Assembly (NCBI RefSeq): GCF_022427965.1
Contig: NZ_JAKTTI010000003.1
Location: 1 to 64,000, forward strand
Reading direction: 5' to 3'
Source: Fredinandcohnia quinoae
Lineage (GTDB): Bacteria; Bacillota; Bacilli; Bacillales; Bacillaceae_L
Length of the DNA stretch: 64,000 nt
This document shows positions 44,317 through 53,560 of the stretch, in pieces. The notes under the pieces were generated by a model that saw only the letters and a list, made by a program, of their open reading frames with translations, ran no database searches and had not been told where the DNA came from. The first letter of the stretch is position 1, and every line of letters starts with the position of its first letter. The position numbers and the translations under genes were made by a program.

Positions 44317-45189
44317 TTATTCCCTTTTCTTCCAATTCAACTCACTTAACAACGTAGACCCCAATATTAAAATACCGCCAATGATTTGAATAAAGCTCAT
44401 ACTTTCATTCAGGATTATCGCAGCCATTAAAACAGCAGAAATAGGATCGATGTAGCTTAACACCGCGATCGTTTGTCCCTTTAACTTCTTCATGACTGAA
44501 AAATATAATAAATAGGCCAAGCCTGTATGGATGATGCCCACGATTAAAAGTAGACTTATTGTTTGAAACTCCATATCGGAATAATGCGGTTCTGCCGTAA
44601 TCAAGACATATGGCAATAATACAATGGTAGCAACCAATAGTTGCATGATTGTTGTTTCCAAATCAGATAGTTTCTTTATAAATTTATTGATGAGGATTAC
44701 GCTTGCATATAGGCTTGCTGCCGCTAAGCCATACGATATTCCAACAGGGTGGTTAAATGAGCCACTCAAAGTCTCAGCACTAGGATTAACAACTAAAGAT
44801 AAACCAATAAATGCTAATAAAATACTCAAACCTTTTTTTCTTGTCCACTTTTCCTTCAGTAGAAGAGGAGCCAAGATCATAACAAATACCGGAGCAAAAT
44901 AGTAGCTTAAGGTCGCGTTAGAGATCGTTGTATACCGATAGGATTCAAATAAAAAAATCCAGTTAAATCCTAGCAATACCCCTGATAATAGTAGCAAAAC
45001 AATATTCCGTTTAGATGTTTTAAAAGTGATTTTTTGTTTTAAGAAAAAACTGGCACCAATTAAAAATAGACTGCCAATTCCTCCCCTGAACAAAGCAATT
45101 TCACTGGAGGAAAGATTAATATTTTTTACAAACAAACCAATGCTTCCAAAAATGAGCATCACTACGATAAAAATAGATTTTGTCTTCAT
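44317..45189 (-). CDS. EamA-family (DMT) transporter
   Basis: A 290-residue protein with ten membrane segments formed by two EamA repeats (about 5-135 and 148-285), the standard drug/metabolite transporter layout. Segments such as SEIALFRGGIGSLFLIG and GQTIAVLSYIDPISAVLMAAIIL are typical of the EamA signature. Members export amino acids and other metabolites; no substrate can be read here. GGGAGAA precedes the ATG. It stands alone with about 205 bp of empty sequence on both sides. Confidence 0.87.
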   Translation of the reverse strand: MKTKSIFIVVMLIFGSIGLFVKNINLSSSEIALFRGGIGSLFLIGASFFLKQKITFKTSKRNIVLLLLSGVLLGFNWIFLFESYRYTTISNATLSYYFAPVFVMILAPLLLKEKWTRKKGLSILLAFIGLSLVVNPSAETLSGSFNHPVGISYGLAAASLYASVILINKFIKKLSDLETTIMQLLVATIVLLPYVLITAEPHYSDMEFQTISLLLIVGIIHTGLAYLLYFSVMKKLKGQTIAVLSYIDPISAVLMAAIILNESMSFIQIIGGILILGSTLLSELNWKKRE

Positions 45190-45405
45190 ATTCGTTCTCC
45201 CGTGTTGTATTTTGAAACTTTTAGTTATTATCTCATTTTTAGTAGCAAAGCGATAATAGATATAATTAGGTATTTTTCTCTATCATTCTACAATTATCAT
45301 CATAAACTGATAAAAGATGACGAAATAACTAGGTTTTCTTACTCATTAAGAAATAATTGTAATATGGTAAAGTAATTATAAATCTACTATTTATTGGGAG
45401 GATTT

Positions 45406-46401
45406 ATGAAAACGACAAAAAAACTTTTAACATCCTTTACATTGATTGTGCTGATACTTGCAGGATGCTCTGATTCGGGCAAGGATAAGCCAGCATCTAC
45501 GGTAAAAGATGTTCCAGCTTCAGCAAATGATGATAAAAAGGCAGAAGTATCAAATGTTGTCCTCGAAAATTGGGAGGACCATGGTGAAGATGAAGTTATA
45601 CAAGATATGTTAGACTATCTTAAAAAGGTGAAATTTCCAGAAATTAAAACCATTCAAAATCATTCTTCACTAAATATCTCTGGAACTGCAAGCGGAGACT
45701 ATAATGCTTCTACTACAATTGCGTATACCTATGAGAATGGTGACGATATACACCTTTCCATTACAGCATTTAACACAGATAGGATTCATGCTGTTGGAAA
45801 AAAAGAGGGCGAAGAAGTTGGGCAGCTAAAAGATGGAGCACCTGTCTATTACAAGAAAAGTGATTACGGGGATCACGAATTTTATTTTGAAAATGACGGA
45901 TTATTTTATAAATATTTCTATAATGTAAGTGTCGAAAATATCACATTTGAGGATATTTTACCAATTATTGAAAGTCAATCGAACACATCCACTTTGGCAT
46001 TAGATTATCAAAAAGAAGTTCCAGCCTTTGTCAATCAATATCTTGTATATCCAACTAAGTTCCAATCAGCAATTCCTTTAGGATTTGTAATGTTTACGAC
46101 AAACTCGATTACTTTTGGGTATACTAGGTCAGAGGAATTAAAGATGACAGACCTTACGTATACGATTTCAAATAACATCACTGAGGAATACTTTGTCAAA
46201 TACACAGCAGATCTTGAGGAATTAACACTTGATAATGGGAAAAAAGCATTTATTCAGAACACAGATGAACAGGTTATTCAATTATTTGTAGAGGACAATG
46301 ACCGGTCATATCAACTTAATATAAATACAAATGAAGACCTAAGTAAGTTCACTTCAAAGGAATTAATCGAGATTTTGAATTCGATAAAAATGAAGAAATA
46401 A
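45406..46401 (+). CDS. Lipoprotein of unknown function
   Basis: A 331-residue exported lipoprotein: signal peptide, lipobox LAGC with Cys21, then a Ser/Asp/Lys-rich linker and two halves of similar predicted beta-rich composition. The repeated themes YYKKSDYGDHEFYFENDGLFYKYFYNVS and the C-terminal LSKFTSKELIEILNSIKMK suggest a duplicated domain, but I do not recognise it. I use the ATG at 45406 after GGGAGG; a TTG four codons earlier lies inside that box. A strong hairpin follows and is shared with the convergent secreted protein gene. Confidence 0.75.
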   Translation: MKTTKKLLTSFTLIVLILAGCSDSGKDKPASTVKDVPASANDDKKAEVSNVVLENWEDHGEDEVIQDMLDYLKKVKFPEIKTIQNHSSLNISGTASGDYNASTTIAYTYENGDDIHLSITAFNTDRIHAVGKKEGEEVGQLKDGAPVYYKKSDYGDHEFYFENDGLFYKYFYNVSVENITFEDILPIIESQSNTSTLALDYQKEVPAFVNQYLVYPTKFQSAIPLGFVMFTTNSITFGYTRSEELKMTDLTYTISNNITEEYFVKYTADLEELTLDNGKKAFIQNTDEQVIQLFVEDNDRSYQLNINTNEDLSKFTSKELIEILNSIKMKK

Positions 46402-46410
46402 CATTTGTTT

Positions 46411-46447
46411 AAGGGAAACCAGGTTCAATGGTTTCCCTTTTTGTTTT
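46411..46447. terminator. Terminator between convergent genes
   Basis: AAGGGAAACCA-GGTTCAA-TGGTTTCCCTT followed by TTTGTTTT. Confidence 0.85.
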
Positions 46448-46452
46448 ATTAC

Positions 46453-47124
46453 TTATTTATAAGGTTGGAATTCAATCGATTTTGCTTGATACATTTTGTC
46501 ACGATAGTCATATGTAATCACGATTTCGCCAATAAAACCTGCCTGGGAGACTTGCCCTATCACCTTAGCAATAAGTTGATCGTCCCTTACTTCATAATCA
46601 ATAATACTGCCAAAACCTATATCCTCAAATAAATTTGATGGATTAATTTCCAAAGATGCGATATCAACAAATGTCGTTTTACCACTAATTGTGAGTACCG
46701 CTTTTTCGTTTGAGATTTTTGTTTTTACATTCTTATTAATAATGGCAATCGGATTATCCACAAGCACCTCATTTACAGCCTGATTCTTTGTATCAAAAAC
46801 ATGAACTTCTTCCCACAACAGACCGGTTCCATAGCCCTTAGTTAAGATAATGATTAGCTCATTCTTTTCATCTTTATTAATGTCCTTATAAATAATTTCA
46901 GGAGCGTAAGTTGGATTCGTCACGTTCACCCAAAATGGCCTTGAGTAGATGCTGCCTTTGAAATCAATCTTGAAGTCATGGTAAAAACCATTCTCGTTCT
47001 TAGCAAACAAGGTTATATTATCTTCCTTTGACTTTGAAGCAATTTCATACCCTTCAATGGATGCACCAGCTTTGTTAGAGATCATAAATAGGATAACTAA
47101 AATTAGACTCATATACCTTTTCAT
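46453..47124 (-). CDS. Secreted protein of unknown function
   Basis: A 223-residue protein with a cleavable signal peptide (MKRYMSLILVILFMISNKAGAS, cleavage near residue 22). The mature part contains YKDINKDEKNELIIILTKGYG, an Asp-rich segment of the FG-GAP/VCBS kind that often binds calcium, and looks beta-rich throughout. I chose the ATG at 47124 because GAGGTG lies upstream and it makes a proper signal peptide; the frame is open for 90 bases further without start signals. I do not recognise a named family. Confidence 0.72.
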   Translation of the reverse strand: MKRYMSLILVILFMISNKAGASIEGYEIASKSKEDNITLFAKNENGFYHDFKIDFKGSIYSRPFWVNVTNPTYAPEIIYKDINKDEKNELIIILTKGYGTGLLWEEVHVFDTKNQAVNEVLVDNPIAIINKNVKTKISNEKAVLTISGKTTFVDIASLEINPSNLFEDIGFGSIIDYEVRDDQLIAKVIGQVSQAGFIGEIVITYDYRDKMYQAKSIEFQPYK

Positions 47125-47191
47125 GGAAAACACCTCATTTTTAAGTGTTACCAATATGATCTTTTTTACTACTTGTTTTTTACAATCAAAA

Positions 47192-47234
47192 AAAGTAACT
47201 GTCCATCCTCCCAAAGGTTATGGTTCAGTTACTT
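47192..47234 (-). terminator. Terminator of rtcB
   Basis: On the minus strand AAGTAACTG...CAGTTACTT with inner CCAT/ATGG pairing, followed by TTTTTTT, just after the rtcB stop. Confidence 0.75.
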
Positions 47235-47240
47235 CCTGAT

Positions 47241-48473
47241 TCATCTTGATTTTTTATATCTTGTTGGGTCGTATTTTTCACTAGCTTTAAAGTTATAGAC
47301 TGGTTTAATGAAGGTTGCTATTTCAACAGATTCTTCAACCTTTTCGAGAATTTCATCCATCGACTTATAAGCCATTGGCGCTTCATCGAGCGTTTCCTTA
47401 GAGACAGATGTAGTCCAGATGCCCTTCATCGTATCTTGGAAATCGACCATGCTAAGAGTTTTCATTGCTTTTGTACGACTAAGGATGCGACCAGCCCCAT
47501 GTGGAGCAGAGCAATTCCAGTCTTTATTACCTTTTCCTACTGCTAGAATGGAACCATCCCTCATATTGATTGGAATGATTAGTCGTTCTCCTTTTTGAGC
47601 AGAAACAGCGCCTTTTCGTAATATCAGATTTTCAGTATCTATATAATTATGGACGGTATCAAAACGATCTATTTCCTCAAACCCCATATTATCGGTAATT
47701 GCTCTTGCAATCTCCTCACGATTTGCCTTTGCAAATGCTTGAGCTAATTTCATGTCATGAATATAATTTTGAAAGTCCTCACCTTCCAAATAAGCTAAGT
47801 CATTTGGAATGAATGGATACTTCTCCTTGTAGCTTAAGATTGCATCCTGAATTTCTTTGTCGCGTCCCTCAGCCTTTAATTTTTCAATAATCTCAGTTAC
47901 ATCATTGTTACGCAGTTTGGCGATTGCTACCTTTTGATAATAGTTGGCTATTCTTGCTCCAACATAGCGACTACCGGTATGAATCGTTACATAATGATGT
48001 CCATCAGAATCTACAGAAGCTTCGATAAAATGATTGCCTCCACCAAGTGTACCCAGACTATGAAGACTCCGATTCTCACTTAGGATGTGGTTAGCTTTAA
48101 AATCTTTTACATTAGGAAAACCCGTGTTAATAAACTCTACCGTTTCATCTGTATGAAGATCCATTCCACTTGGTACATAGGTTCGAATCACCTGGTCCAG
48201 CTTATTAAAATCAATCTTTTTATCTTGAAGCTTAACTGTTAGGACGCCACAACCAACGTCTACTCCTACTAAATTCGGAACAACTTTATCCTTCAACTGA
48301 ATGGTCGTTCCAATTACACAACCTTTACCCGCATGGTAATCTGGCATAATACGAATCTTCGTATCCTTAAGAAAATCTTGATTACATAGCTCCTTAATCT
48401 GCTCAAGAGCTTCTTCTTGAGGATAATTCGAAAACACACTTGCTTCTGTTTGTGACCCGGTTACTTTTATCAC
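47241..48473 (-). CDS. rtcB: RNA-splicing ligase RtcB-family protein
   Basis: A 410-residue RtcB-type RNA ligase that joins 2',3'-cyclic phosphate (3'-phosphate) and 5'-hydroxyl RNA ends using GTP and manganese. Metal-ligand motifs DVGCGV, GGGNHF and HTGSR are all present, as is the guanylated-histidine region CSAPHGAGR. The length matches the shorter bacterial RtcB branch. It starts at GTG after AAAGGAGGGAG. No rtcA or rtcR occurs next to it. It may repair RNA cut by toxins or stress nucleases, but no such partner gene lies here. Confidence 0.92.
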   Translation of the reverse strand: MIKVTGSQTEASVFSNYPQEEALEQIKELCNQDFLKDTKIRIMPDYHAGKGCVIGTTIQLKDKVVPNLVGVDVGCGVLTVKLQDKKIDFNKLDQVIRTYVPSGMDLHTDETVEFINTGFPNVKDFKANHILSENRSLHSLGTLGGGNHFIEASVDSDGHHYVTIHTGSRYVGARIANYYQKVAIAKLRNNDVTEIIEKLKAEGRDKEIQDAILSYKEKYPFIPNDLAYLEGEDFQNYIHDMKLAQAFAKANREEIARAITDNMGFEEIDRFDTVHNYIDTENLILRKGAVSAQKGERLIIPINMRDGSILAVGKGNKDWNCSAPHGAGRILSRTKAMKTLSMVDFQDTMKGIWTTSVSKETLDEAPMAYKSMDEILEKVEESVEIATFIKPVYNFKASEKYDPTRYKKSR

Positions 48474-48552
48474 GAGTTCTCCCTCCTTTAAAACAGATTA
48501 GTAATAGGCTATCATGGGAGAATTATTTTAGCAACGGAGAATAGTCCCCAAT

Positions 48553-49236
48553 TTATACTGTTGCTCTTCTTAACAGCAAGTAGGAGAGCCCGATATACAC
48601 AAGAGTTGGGAGGATGAGCCAGTAGGCAATTTCAACGGCTGTATGGCGAGCGAACCATTGAAAAATATCTATCCAAACCTCGTAATACATCAGTAACAAT
48701 GCAATCACGCTTGATATTAATATTGAAGTGATCGCTACAATAATTAATCCTTTAGCCCCGAAGCGTCGAGCAATACTTGATATAAGGAACCCTAGAAAAA
48801 ATAAACTATTTAACAAAATCATATAGGTCATCAGCTGTTCTAAAATTGTGCCGTCGTTCAAATAAGGAAAGTGAAAGAAATGGATATGGCCACCCCAACC
48901 ATTTGTTTCATTTTCAATGATTGATAAGACGATTAACAGGATAGAGAAAAATACATTTATCACTACTCCCATAACAACTGTTCCCAGAAAGTAATCCGTT
49001 CTCCTAACCGACATGCCGATTGCATAAGGAAAGCTTTGAGTTACGACAATAATCCCCATGACGAGCATGTAGAAAAAGATGTAAGAGACTCCTCCGGTAT
49101 ACATTTTTTCTTCGTTTGGGATTAACAGACTAATAAGAAAATTAATAAGAAACACTGAAAAGAGAATAAGATTTGGTATTAAAAACCAGGCCCATTTATC
49201 TCTAGAATACATTTTTAACATCGGTTGAATATTCAC
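48553..49236 (-). CDS. ABC transporter permease (YtrC/D-like)
   Basis: A 227-residue membrane protein with six hydrophobic segments and no other domain. It follows the ATPase gene with a four-base overlap (ATGA) and should form the membrane half of that ABC transporter. The YtrA-GntR/ABC arrangement is typical of transporters induced by cell-wall antibiotics. The protein itself is too divergent to name a cargo. It is the last gene of the operon. Confidence 0.8.
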   Translation of the reverse strand: MNIQPMLKMYSRDKWAWFLIPNLILFSVFLINFLISLLIPNEEKMYTGGVSYIFFYMLVMGIIVVTQSFPYAIGMSVRRTDYFLGTVVMGVVINVFFSILLIVLSIIENETNGWGGHIHFFHFPYLNDGTILEQLMTYMILLNSLFFLGFLISSIARRFGAKGLIIVAITSILISSVIALLLMYYEVWIDIFQWFARHTAVEIAYWLILPTLVYIGLSYLLLRRATV

Positions 49237-50129
49237 TGGGCAACAGCTCCTTCCAGAGATGATTTATCTTTTGTTACATGAACTACTAGTTGCTGTAAGG
49301 ATACTGGCGAAATTTCAAGGCCATTGGCTGCAGCCAAATTTCGATCCAAACTATTCTTACCATGAATGACTGTGGCAGAGAGCAATCCACCAAATGGCTC
49401 CCGATGTATGACTTCTTTATCACTTATAAATGCTTCTACCTTGGCCACTTGACCTGTTACCGTATAAGCGGTGCCTCGTAAATTTTCCGCTTCTTCATTT
49501 ATAATTAATCGACCTTTATCAATGACCAAAATATGCTCAAGTAAGTTACTTACTTCATCAATTAAATGGGTGGACAAGATAACAGTACGCGGATGTTCGG
49601 AGTAATCCTCCATCAGCCTGTCATAAAATAACCCTCTCGATACCGCATCCAGTCCTAAGTACGGCTCATCAAAAATCGTTAATGGTGCCCGACTCGCTAA
49701 TCCGACGACAATTCCAACTGCAGAGTGCATCCCTCTAGACAATTTCTTTGGTTTTCTTTTTAAAGGGAGGTTAAAATCTTTGATTAAGGAATAGGCATAC
49801 TCCTCATCCCAATTCGGAAAGAGTGATTTTGACACTTTTAAGATATCATTCACAGTGAAACTATCTGGGTATTTTTGACTTTCCTTTATAAAGCAAATTT
49901 GACTTAATACCCTCGCGTTTTCTTCAGGATTCTCGCCAAAAACCTTTAAATCACCACTAGTAGGAAACAGTTGAGCTGTTAACATTTTCATTAATGTTGT
50001 TTTGCCAGCCCCATTTCTACCTAGTAAACCGTAGATTTTATTTTCTTCCATTGTAAAAGTGACATTTTCGATTGCTTTAAATTCCCCGTATGTCTTATCT
50101 AGCTGTGTTATCTCAACTACCTTTTTCAT
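49233..50129 (-). CDS. ABC transporter ATP-binding protein (YtrB-like)
   Basis: A 298-residue ATPase. Walker A is GRNGAGKTT (37-45), the Q-loop region holds CFIKESQKYPDSF, the signature reads LSRGMHSAV (an unusual form of LSGGQ), Walker B is TIFDEPYLGLDA, and the His switch STHLIDE. The last 80 residues are an accessory C-terminal domain. This form of signature and the Q-loop spacing are typical of the YtrB/BcrA-like export ATPases. It overlaps the GntR stop and the permease start by four bases each, so the three genes are translationally coupled. Confidence 0.9.
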   Translation of the reverse strand: MKKVVEITQLDKTYGEFKAIENVTFTMEENKIYGLLGRNGAGKTTLMKMLTAQLFPTSGDLKVFGENPEENARVLSQICFIKESQKYPDSFTVNDILKVSKSLFPNWDEEYAYSLIKDFNLPLKRKPKKLSRGMHSAVGIVVGLASRAPLTIFDEPYLGLDAVSRGLFYDRLMEDYSEHPRTVILSTHLIDEVSNLLEHILVIDKGRLIINEEAENLRGTAYTVTGQVAKVEAFISDKEVIHREPFGGLLSATVIHGKNSLDRNLAAANGLEISPVSLQQLVVHVTKDKSSLEGAVAQ

Positions 50130-50497
50130 TCCTTCTCATCCCCTCTCCGAACCATATCAGTCAACTGTTCAGTTGTAATTCCTAATTTCTTTGCCTCATG
50201 GATCATTGTAATCACATACTGTTCAAAAAACTGTTCCTTCCGTTTGTTAATGACCTTAACACGTGCTCCTTCTGCAACAAACATCCCAATCCCCCGCTTC
50301 TTATATAAAATACCTTCATCCACCAATAAATTGACACCTTTTGCAGCGGTAGCAGGATTAATTTTGTAAAAGGCTGCGAATTGATTTGTTGATGGAACTT
50401 GTGATTCCTCGGACAGTCCGCCTTCAATAATGTCATCTTCAATTCTTTCTGATATTTGTAAAAAAATAGGCCGACCATCATCAATTAACTGTTTCAT
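50126..50497 (-). CDS. GntR-family regulator, YtrA subfamily
   Basis: A 123-residue repressor with a GntR winged helix at about 8-75 (IFLQISERIEDDIIEGG, PSTNQFAAFYKINPATAAKGVNLL) and only a short helical C-terminal dimerisation tail, the defining layout of the YtrA subfamily, which lacks an effector domain. Such proteins repress their own ABC-transporter operons. GGTGGTG precedes the ATG. A 22-bp palindrome adjoining the -10 box upstream is its likely operator. Confidence 0.92.
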   Translation of the reverse strand: MKQLIDDGRPIFLQISERIEDDIIEGGLSEESQVPSTNQFAAFYKINPATAAKGVNLLVDEGILYKKRGIGMFVAEGARVKVINKRKEQFFEQYVITMIHEAKKLGITTEQLTDMVRRGDEKE

Positions 50498-50515
50498 AGC
50501 TTCACCACCATATTG

Positions 50516-50564
50516 GTTAGTTACTTATGTAATTAACCATACAACATAACTTTTTATAAGTCAA
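50516..50564 (-). promoter_or_regulatory. Promoter and YtrA-type operator of the GntR-ABC operon
   Basis: On the minus strand TTGACT (50559-50564), 17-bp spacer, TATGGT (50536-50541). The palindrome GTTAGTTACTT/ATGTAATTAAC (50516-50537, 9 of 11 positions paired) overlaps the -10 by two bases and covers the start site, an ideal repressor position for the first gene product. Confidence 0.75.
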
Positions 50565-50570
50565 TAGGCA

Positions 50571-50610
50571 AACTAAGGGGACGGTTTCATAAGAACCGTC
50601 CCCCTAGTTT
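50571..50610. terminator. Long GC-rich hairpin, terminator of the chemoreceptor gene
   Basis: GGGGACGGTT-TCATAAG-AACCGTCCCC, extended outward by AACTA/TAGTT. The strong, symmetric form and high G+C stand out from the surroundings; it may be a member of a palindromic repeat family as well as a terminator. Confidence 0.7.
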
Positions 50611-52258
50611 AAGAAGTTTTGAATTTTCGTATTTGCTCATGTAATTCTTCAGCAATATTCGTTAAGGAATGGGCTGAAGCATTTATTTCTTCCATTGAAG
50701 CTAACTGCTCTTCAGAAGCAGAGGCTACTTCGCCCGCACTATTACTCGTCTGCGATGCAACATTTGCCATCTCATTAACTGATGCTGCAACTTGTTGTGA
50801 ACCTGCACTTATTTGCTGTGATGTAGCACTAATTTCCGTGACTTCATTTACCACTTCCATCATCCCACTTACAATTTGTTCAAATTTCCGGGCGGTTTCA
50901 TTCGTAATATTGATACCCTCTACAACCTTGTTTTTCACTTTATCCATAGATTGGACAGATATAATTGTTTCATCTTGCACTTCTTTGATGATGATATTAA
51001 TTTGGCTTGCAGATTTAGAAGTTTGTTCTGCTAATTTCCGAACTTCATCTGCAACAACTGCAAAGCCTTTTCCACTTTCACCAGCACGAGCAGCTTCAAT
51101 CGCTGCATTTAGTGCAAGTAGATTTGTCTGATCCGCAATCTCAGTAATCATTTTCACAATGTCCGTTATTTGCTTCGATTTCAGATTAAGCTCTGTTATT
51201 GATTTATCAGTTGAGTCAACGGATACTCGTATCGAATCCATTTGTTCAACCGTTTCAGCAACATATCTTTGACCTTCTAATGCATGGGTTTGAGTATTTT
51301 GCGTGATTTCAGTGACATGTCCAGCTGCTTCTGCAATTCGAGAAATACCAATTGTTGTTTCTTCGATAGCTCTTGCACTTTCCTGTACCATTTTACTTTG
51401 ATGATCAGCTCCACTGGACACTTGTTGTATTGAGCTTGCGATAACTTCTGTTCCTTTACTTGCTTCATCTGCACTGGCACTTAGTTCTTCTGCCGAAGCA
51501 GCAACTTGCTCAGAATTTTTCCCGACGGTTTGTAATAACTCCTTTAAATTGCCAACCATCTGAGAAAAAGCAGTACTTAACATATGTATTTCATCCTTTG
51601 ATTTTACATCGACCGTTTTAATCGTTAAGTCGCCATTTGCTACTGTTTGAGCATCCTTTGCAATTCTTCTTACCGCATTTGCAATTGCACTTGTTTGGAG
51701 ATATACGAGTATTCCTGCAATGATTAACAAAATGCTAACAGCTATAAGTGCAAACCATTTAGTAAAAGTAATCTTGTCTTTAAGTTCGACTTCACTCTGT
51801 GCATATTGCTCATTCGCTTGCTTATTCAATAAATAAATATCATTTGTGATGCCTCTTGATCTGATTGATTCCCTTTTCGCTTCAGCCTGATCTTTACTTG
51901 TGACAGCTTTTTCAGCCTTAGCTTTTAAAGCTTGAAATTTCAACTTAATTTTGGTTACTTGATTCTTCTGATTTTTATTATTAACTTTCTCTAATGAGTG
52001 AAGAACTTCTTCTGCTTGTTTTATATTGGCTGAAACGACCTCTGCATTAGAGTCAGATGTACTAAACGAAAAATTAGCCAATGAAGATTCTATTGATAGC
52101 ATTGAACCATTTAATTTCTCTACATTAGTCAATACTTTTACGATTGAAGAACTATTCGATTGAATCTGGTTCATTTGAACAATGATTGATACGATAATCC
52201 CACCAGCAACTACTAGAGGTGCTAAAGCAACAAGTAATAATTTTTGTTTTATTTTCAT
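50609..52258 (-). CDS. Methyl-accepting chemotaxis protein
   Basis: A 549-residue receptor. Two membrane segments (about 8-30 and 168-190) enclose a helical extracellular sensor domain of about 135 residues, a HAMP domain follows (about 192-245), and the C-terminal signalling domain holds the hairpin tip [22 protein letters not shown]. The extracellular part, with [22 protein letters not shown], looks like a four-helix bundle sensor. GGGAAGGAAA precedes the ATG. The BMP lipoprotein gene lies 21 bp upstream on the same strand, so both may be co-transcribed and the lipoprotein may present its ligand to this receptor. Confidence 0.93.
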   Translation of the reverse strand: MKIKQKLLLVALAPLVVAGGIIVSIIVQMNQIQSNSSSIVKVLTNVEKLNGSMLSIESSLANFSFSTSDSNAEVVSANIKQAEEVLHSLEKVNNKNQKNQVTKIKLKFQALKAKAEKAVTSKDQAEAKRESIRSRGITNDIYLLNKQANEQYAQSEVELKDKITFTKWFALIAVSILLIIAGILVYLQTSAIANAVRRIAKDAQTVANGDLTIKTVDVKSKDEIHMLSTAFSQMVGNLKELLQTVGKNSEQVAASAEELSASADEASKGTEVIASSIQQVSSGADHQSKMVQESARAIEETTIGISRIAEAAGHVTEITQNTQTHALEGQRYVAETVEQMDSIRVSVDSTDKSITELNLKSKQITDIVKMITEIADQTNLLALNAAIEAARAGESGKGFAVVADEVRKLAEQTSKSASQINIIIKEVQDETIISVQSMDKVKNKVVEGINITNETARKFEQIVSGMMEVVNEVTEISATSQQISAGSQQVAASVNEMANVASQTSNSAGEVASASEEQLASMEEINASAHSLTNIAEELHEQIRKFKTS

Positions 52259-52279
52259 GTTGTATTTCCTTCCCCGCTG

Positions 52280-53260
52280 TTATTGTTCTTTTATAGACTT
52301 AATCCCCTGTGAAACATTTTGTTTAAGATCATTAAATTGATCAAGCTCTGTTTGATTAAGTTCTAACACTCTGATTGGTGCAACATCTACTCCGCTCTCA
52401 GCGATCCCTAATAACAGATTTTTTTCAGTGATTTCCCCTGTTTCGACAAGTTGCTCAGCAACCTCAAACATCGCTACATCAATTTTCTTCAGCATTGAAG
52501 ATACAATTGTATCTTCTGCTAAGAAGTATTGGTCACTATCAACACCAAACGCATATACACCTTTTGCTTGTGCTGCTTGTATCGCACCAACACCAGCAAA
52601 TCCTGCTGCTGGATATACAAAATCAGCACCTTTGTCAATCATACCAGCTGCTAGTGCATAACCCTTGTTGTCATCATCAAAATTTCCTACAAATTCAACT
52701 AACACCTGTGCATCAGGGTTAACCTCTTTTACCCCTTGCTCAAACCCCGCACGGAATTTATTAATTAATGGTACATCCACACCACCAATAAACCCAACAA
52801 CATTTGACTTGGTTTTTAATCCAGCAATTACTCCTAATAAAAAAGAACCTTCATGTTCCTTAAAAGTTACATTATAGACATTGGGTAATTCCGATATATC
52901 ATCAATTAATAGAAACTTTTGATCTGAATATTTAGCAGCAACATTCTCTACTGCTTCCTTCATTATAAATCCTAAACCTATTACTAAGTCATTTCCGTCC
53001 TCAACCAATTCAGTTAACCCGTCTTCATAGTTTTTCGTATCTGATATTTCCCGATAATCAAAAATAATCCCTAGCTCATCTCTTGCTTTCTCTAATCCAG
53101 CAAATGCTGAATCAGAAAAGGATTGATCCCCTAATCCTACATCAGATAACATGATTCCAATTTTCACATTCTGTTTGTTCTGTTCAGAATTATTAGTTGA
53201 TTGGGAACAACCAGCTAATAATAAAATCGAAGATATTAATATAACAATCAATCTTTTCAT
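52280..53260 (-). CDS. BMP/Med-family substrate-binding lipoprotein
   Basis: A 326-residue lipoprotein of the Bmp/PnrA family, whose members bind nucleosides or, as B. subtilis Med, act in competence regulation. The signal peptide ends LAGC with Cys18. Typical segments are IGIMLSDVGLGDQSFSDSAFAGLEKA, VGFIGGVDVPLINKFRAGFEQG and YPAAGFAGVGAIQAAQ. AGGAGG precedes the ATG. No ABC ATPase or permease accompanies it; its partner in this unit is a chemoreceptor, which suggests a sensory role in addition to or instead of uptake. Confidence 0.9.
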   Translation of the reverse strand: MKRLIVILISSILLLAGCSQSTNNSEQNKQNVKIGIMLSDVGLGDQSFSDSAFAGLEKARDELGIIFDYREISDTKNYEDGLTELVEDGNDLVIGLGFIMKEAVENVAAKYSDQKFLLIDDISELPNVYNVTFKEHEGSFLLGVIAGLKTKSNVVGFIGGVDVPLINKFRAGFEQGVKEVNPDAQVLVEFVGNFDDDNKGYALAAGMIDKGADFVYPAAGFAGVGAIQAAQAKGVYAFGVDSDQYFLAEDTIVSSMLKKIDVAMFEVAEQLVETGEITEKNLLLGIAESGVDVAPIRVLELNQTELDQFNDLKQNVSQGIKSIKEQ

Positions 53261-53436
53261 GAAGCATTTCCTCCTAGTGTGAACCCCTTATGTTTTTATG
53301 CCTTTTCTATTATCGGACAATCACCTTCATGTATCAACTAAAAAAAGGAATATTAACAAATAAAACAATCCCTTCCTGAGCACAGTTCATAAATAATTCA
53401 TATCAAAATTAGATTGATTTCATAAAATATTGATAT

Positions 53437-53453
53437 TGTTCAGATTATTCACA
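53437..53453 (+). promoter_or_regulatory. TnrA-like box upstream of amt
   Basis: TGTTCAGATTATTCACA fits the TnrA/GlnR consensus TGTNA-N7-TNACA with a single mismatch at position 5. It lies 108 bp before the amt start. A TACAAT -10 (53460-53465) follows closely; for classical TnrA activation a start site a little further downstream would be needed, and 53485 offers only weak AT-rich candidates. The remaining 53261-53436 shows nothing distinct. Confidence 0.45.
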
Positions 53454-53560
53454 ATGACATACAATAATTTCTAAGATGAAAAAGTTAAAAAATACCTTTT
53501 CATTTAAAAATGTGAATGGGATCTGAGAAATCTCAAAAATAGAAAAGGAGGAATTATTTT

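Noticed and set aside
50619-51131. 170-codon plus-strand ORF
   Set aside because: It is antisense to the chemoreceptor signalling domain, has no ribosome binding site and is a composition artefact.
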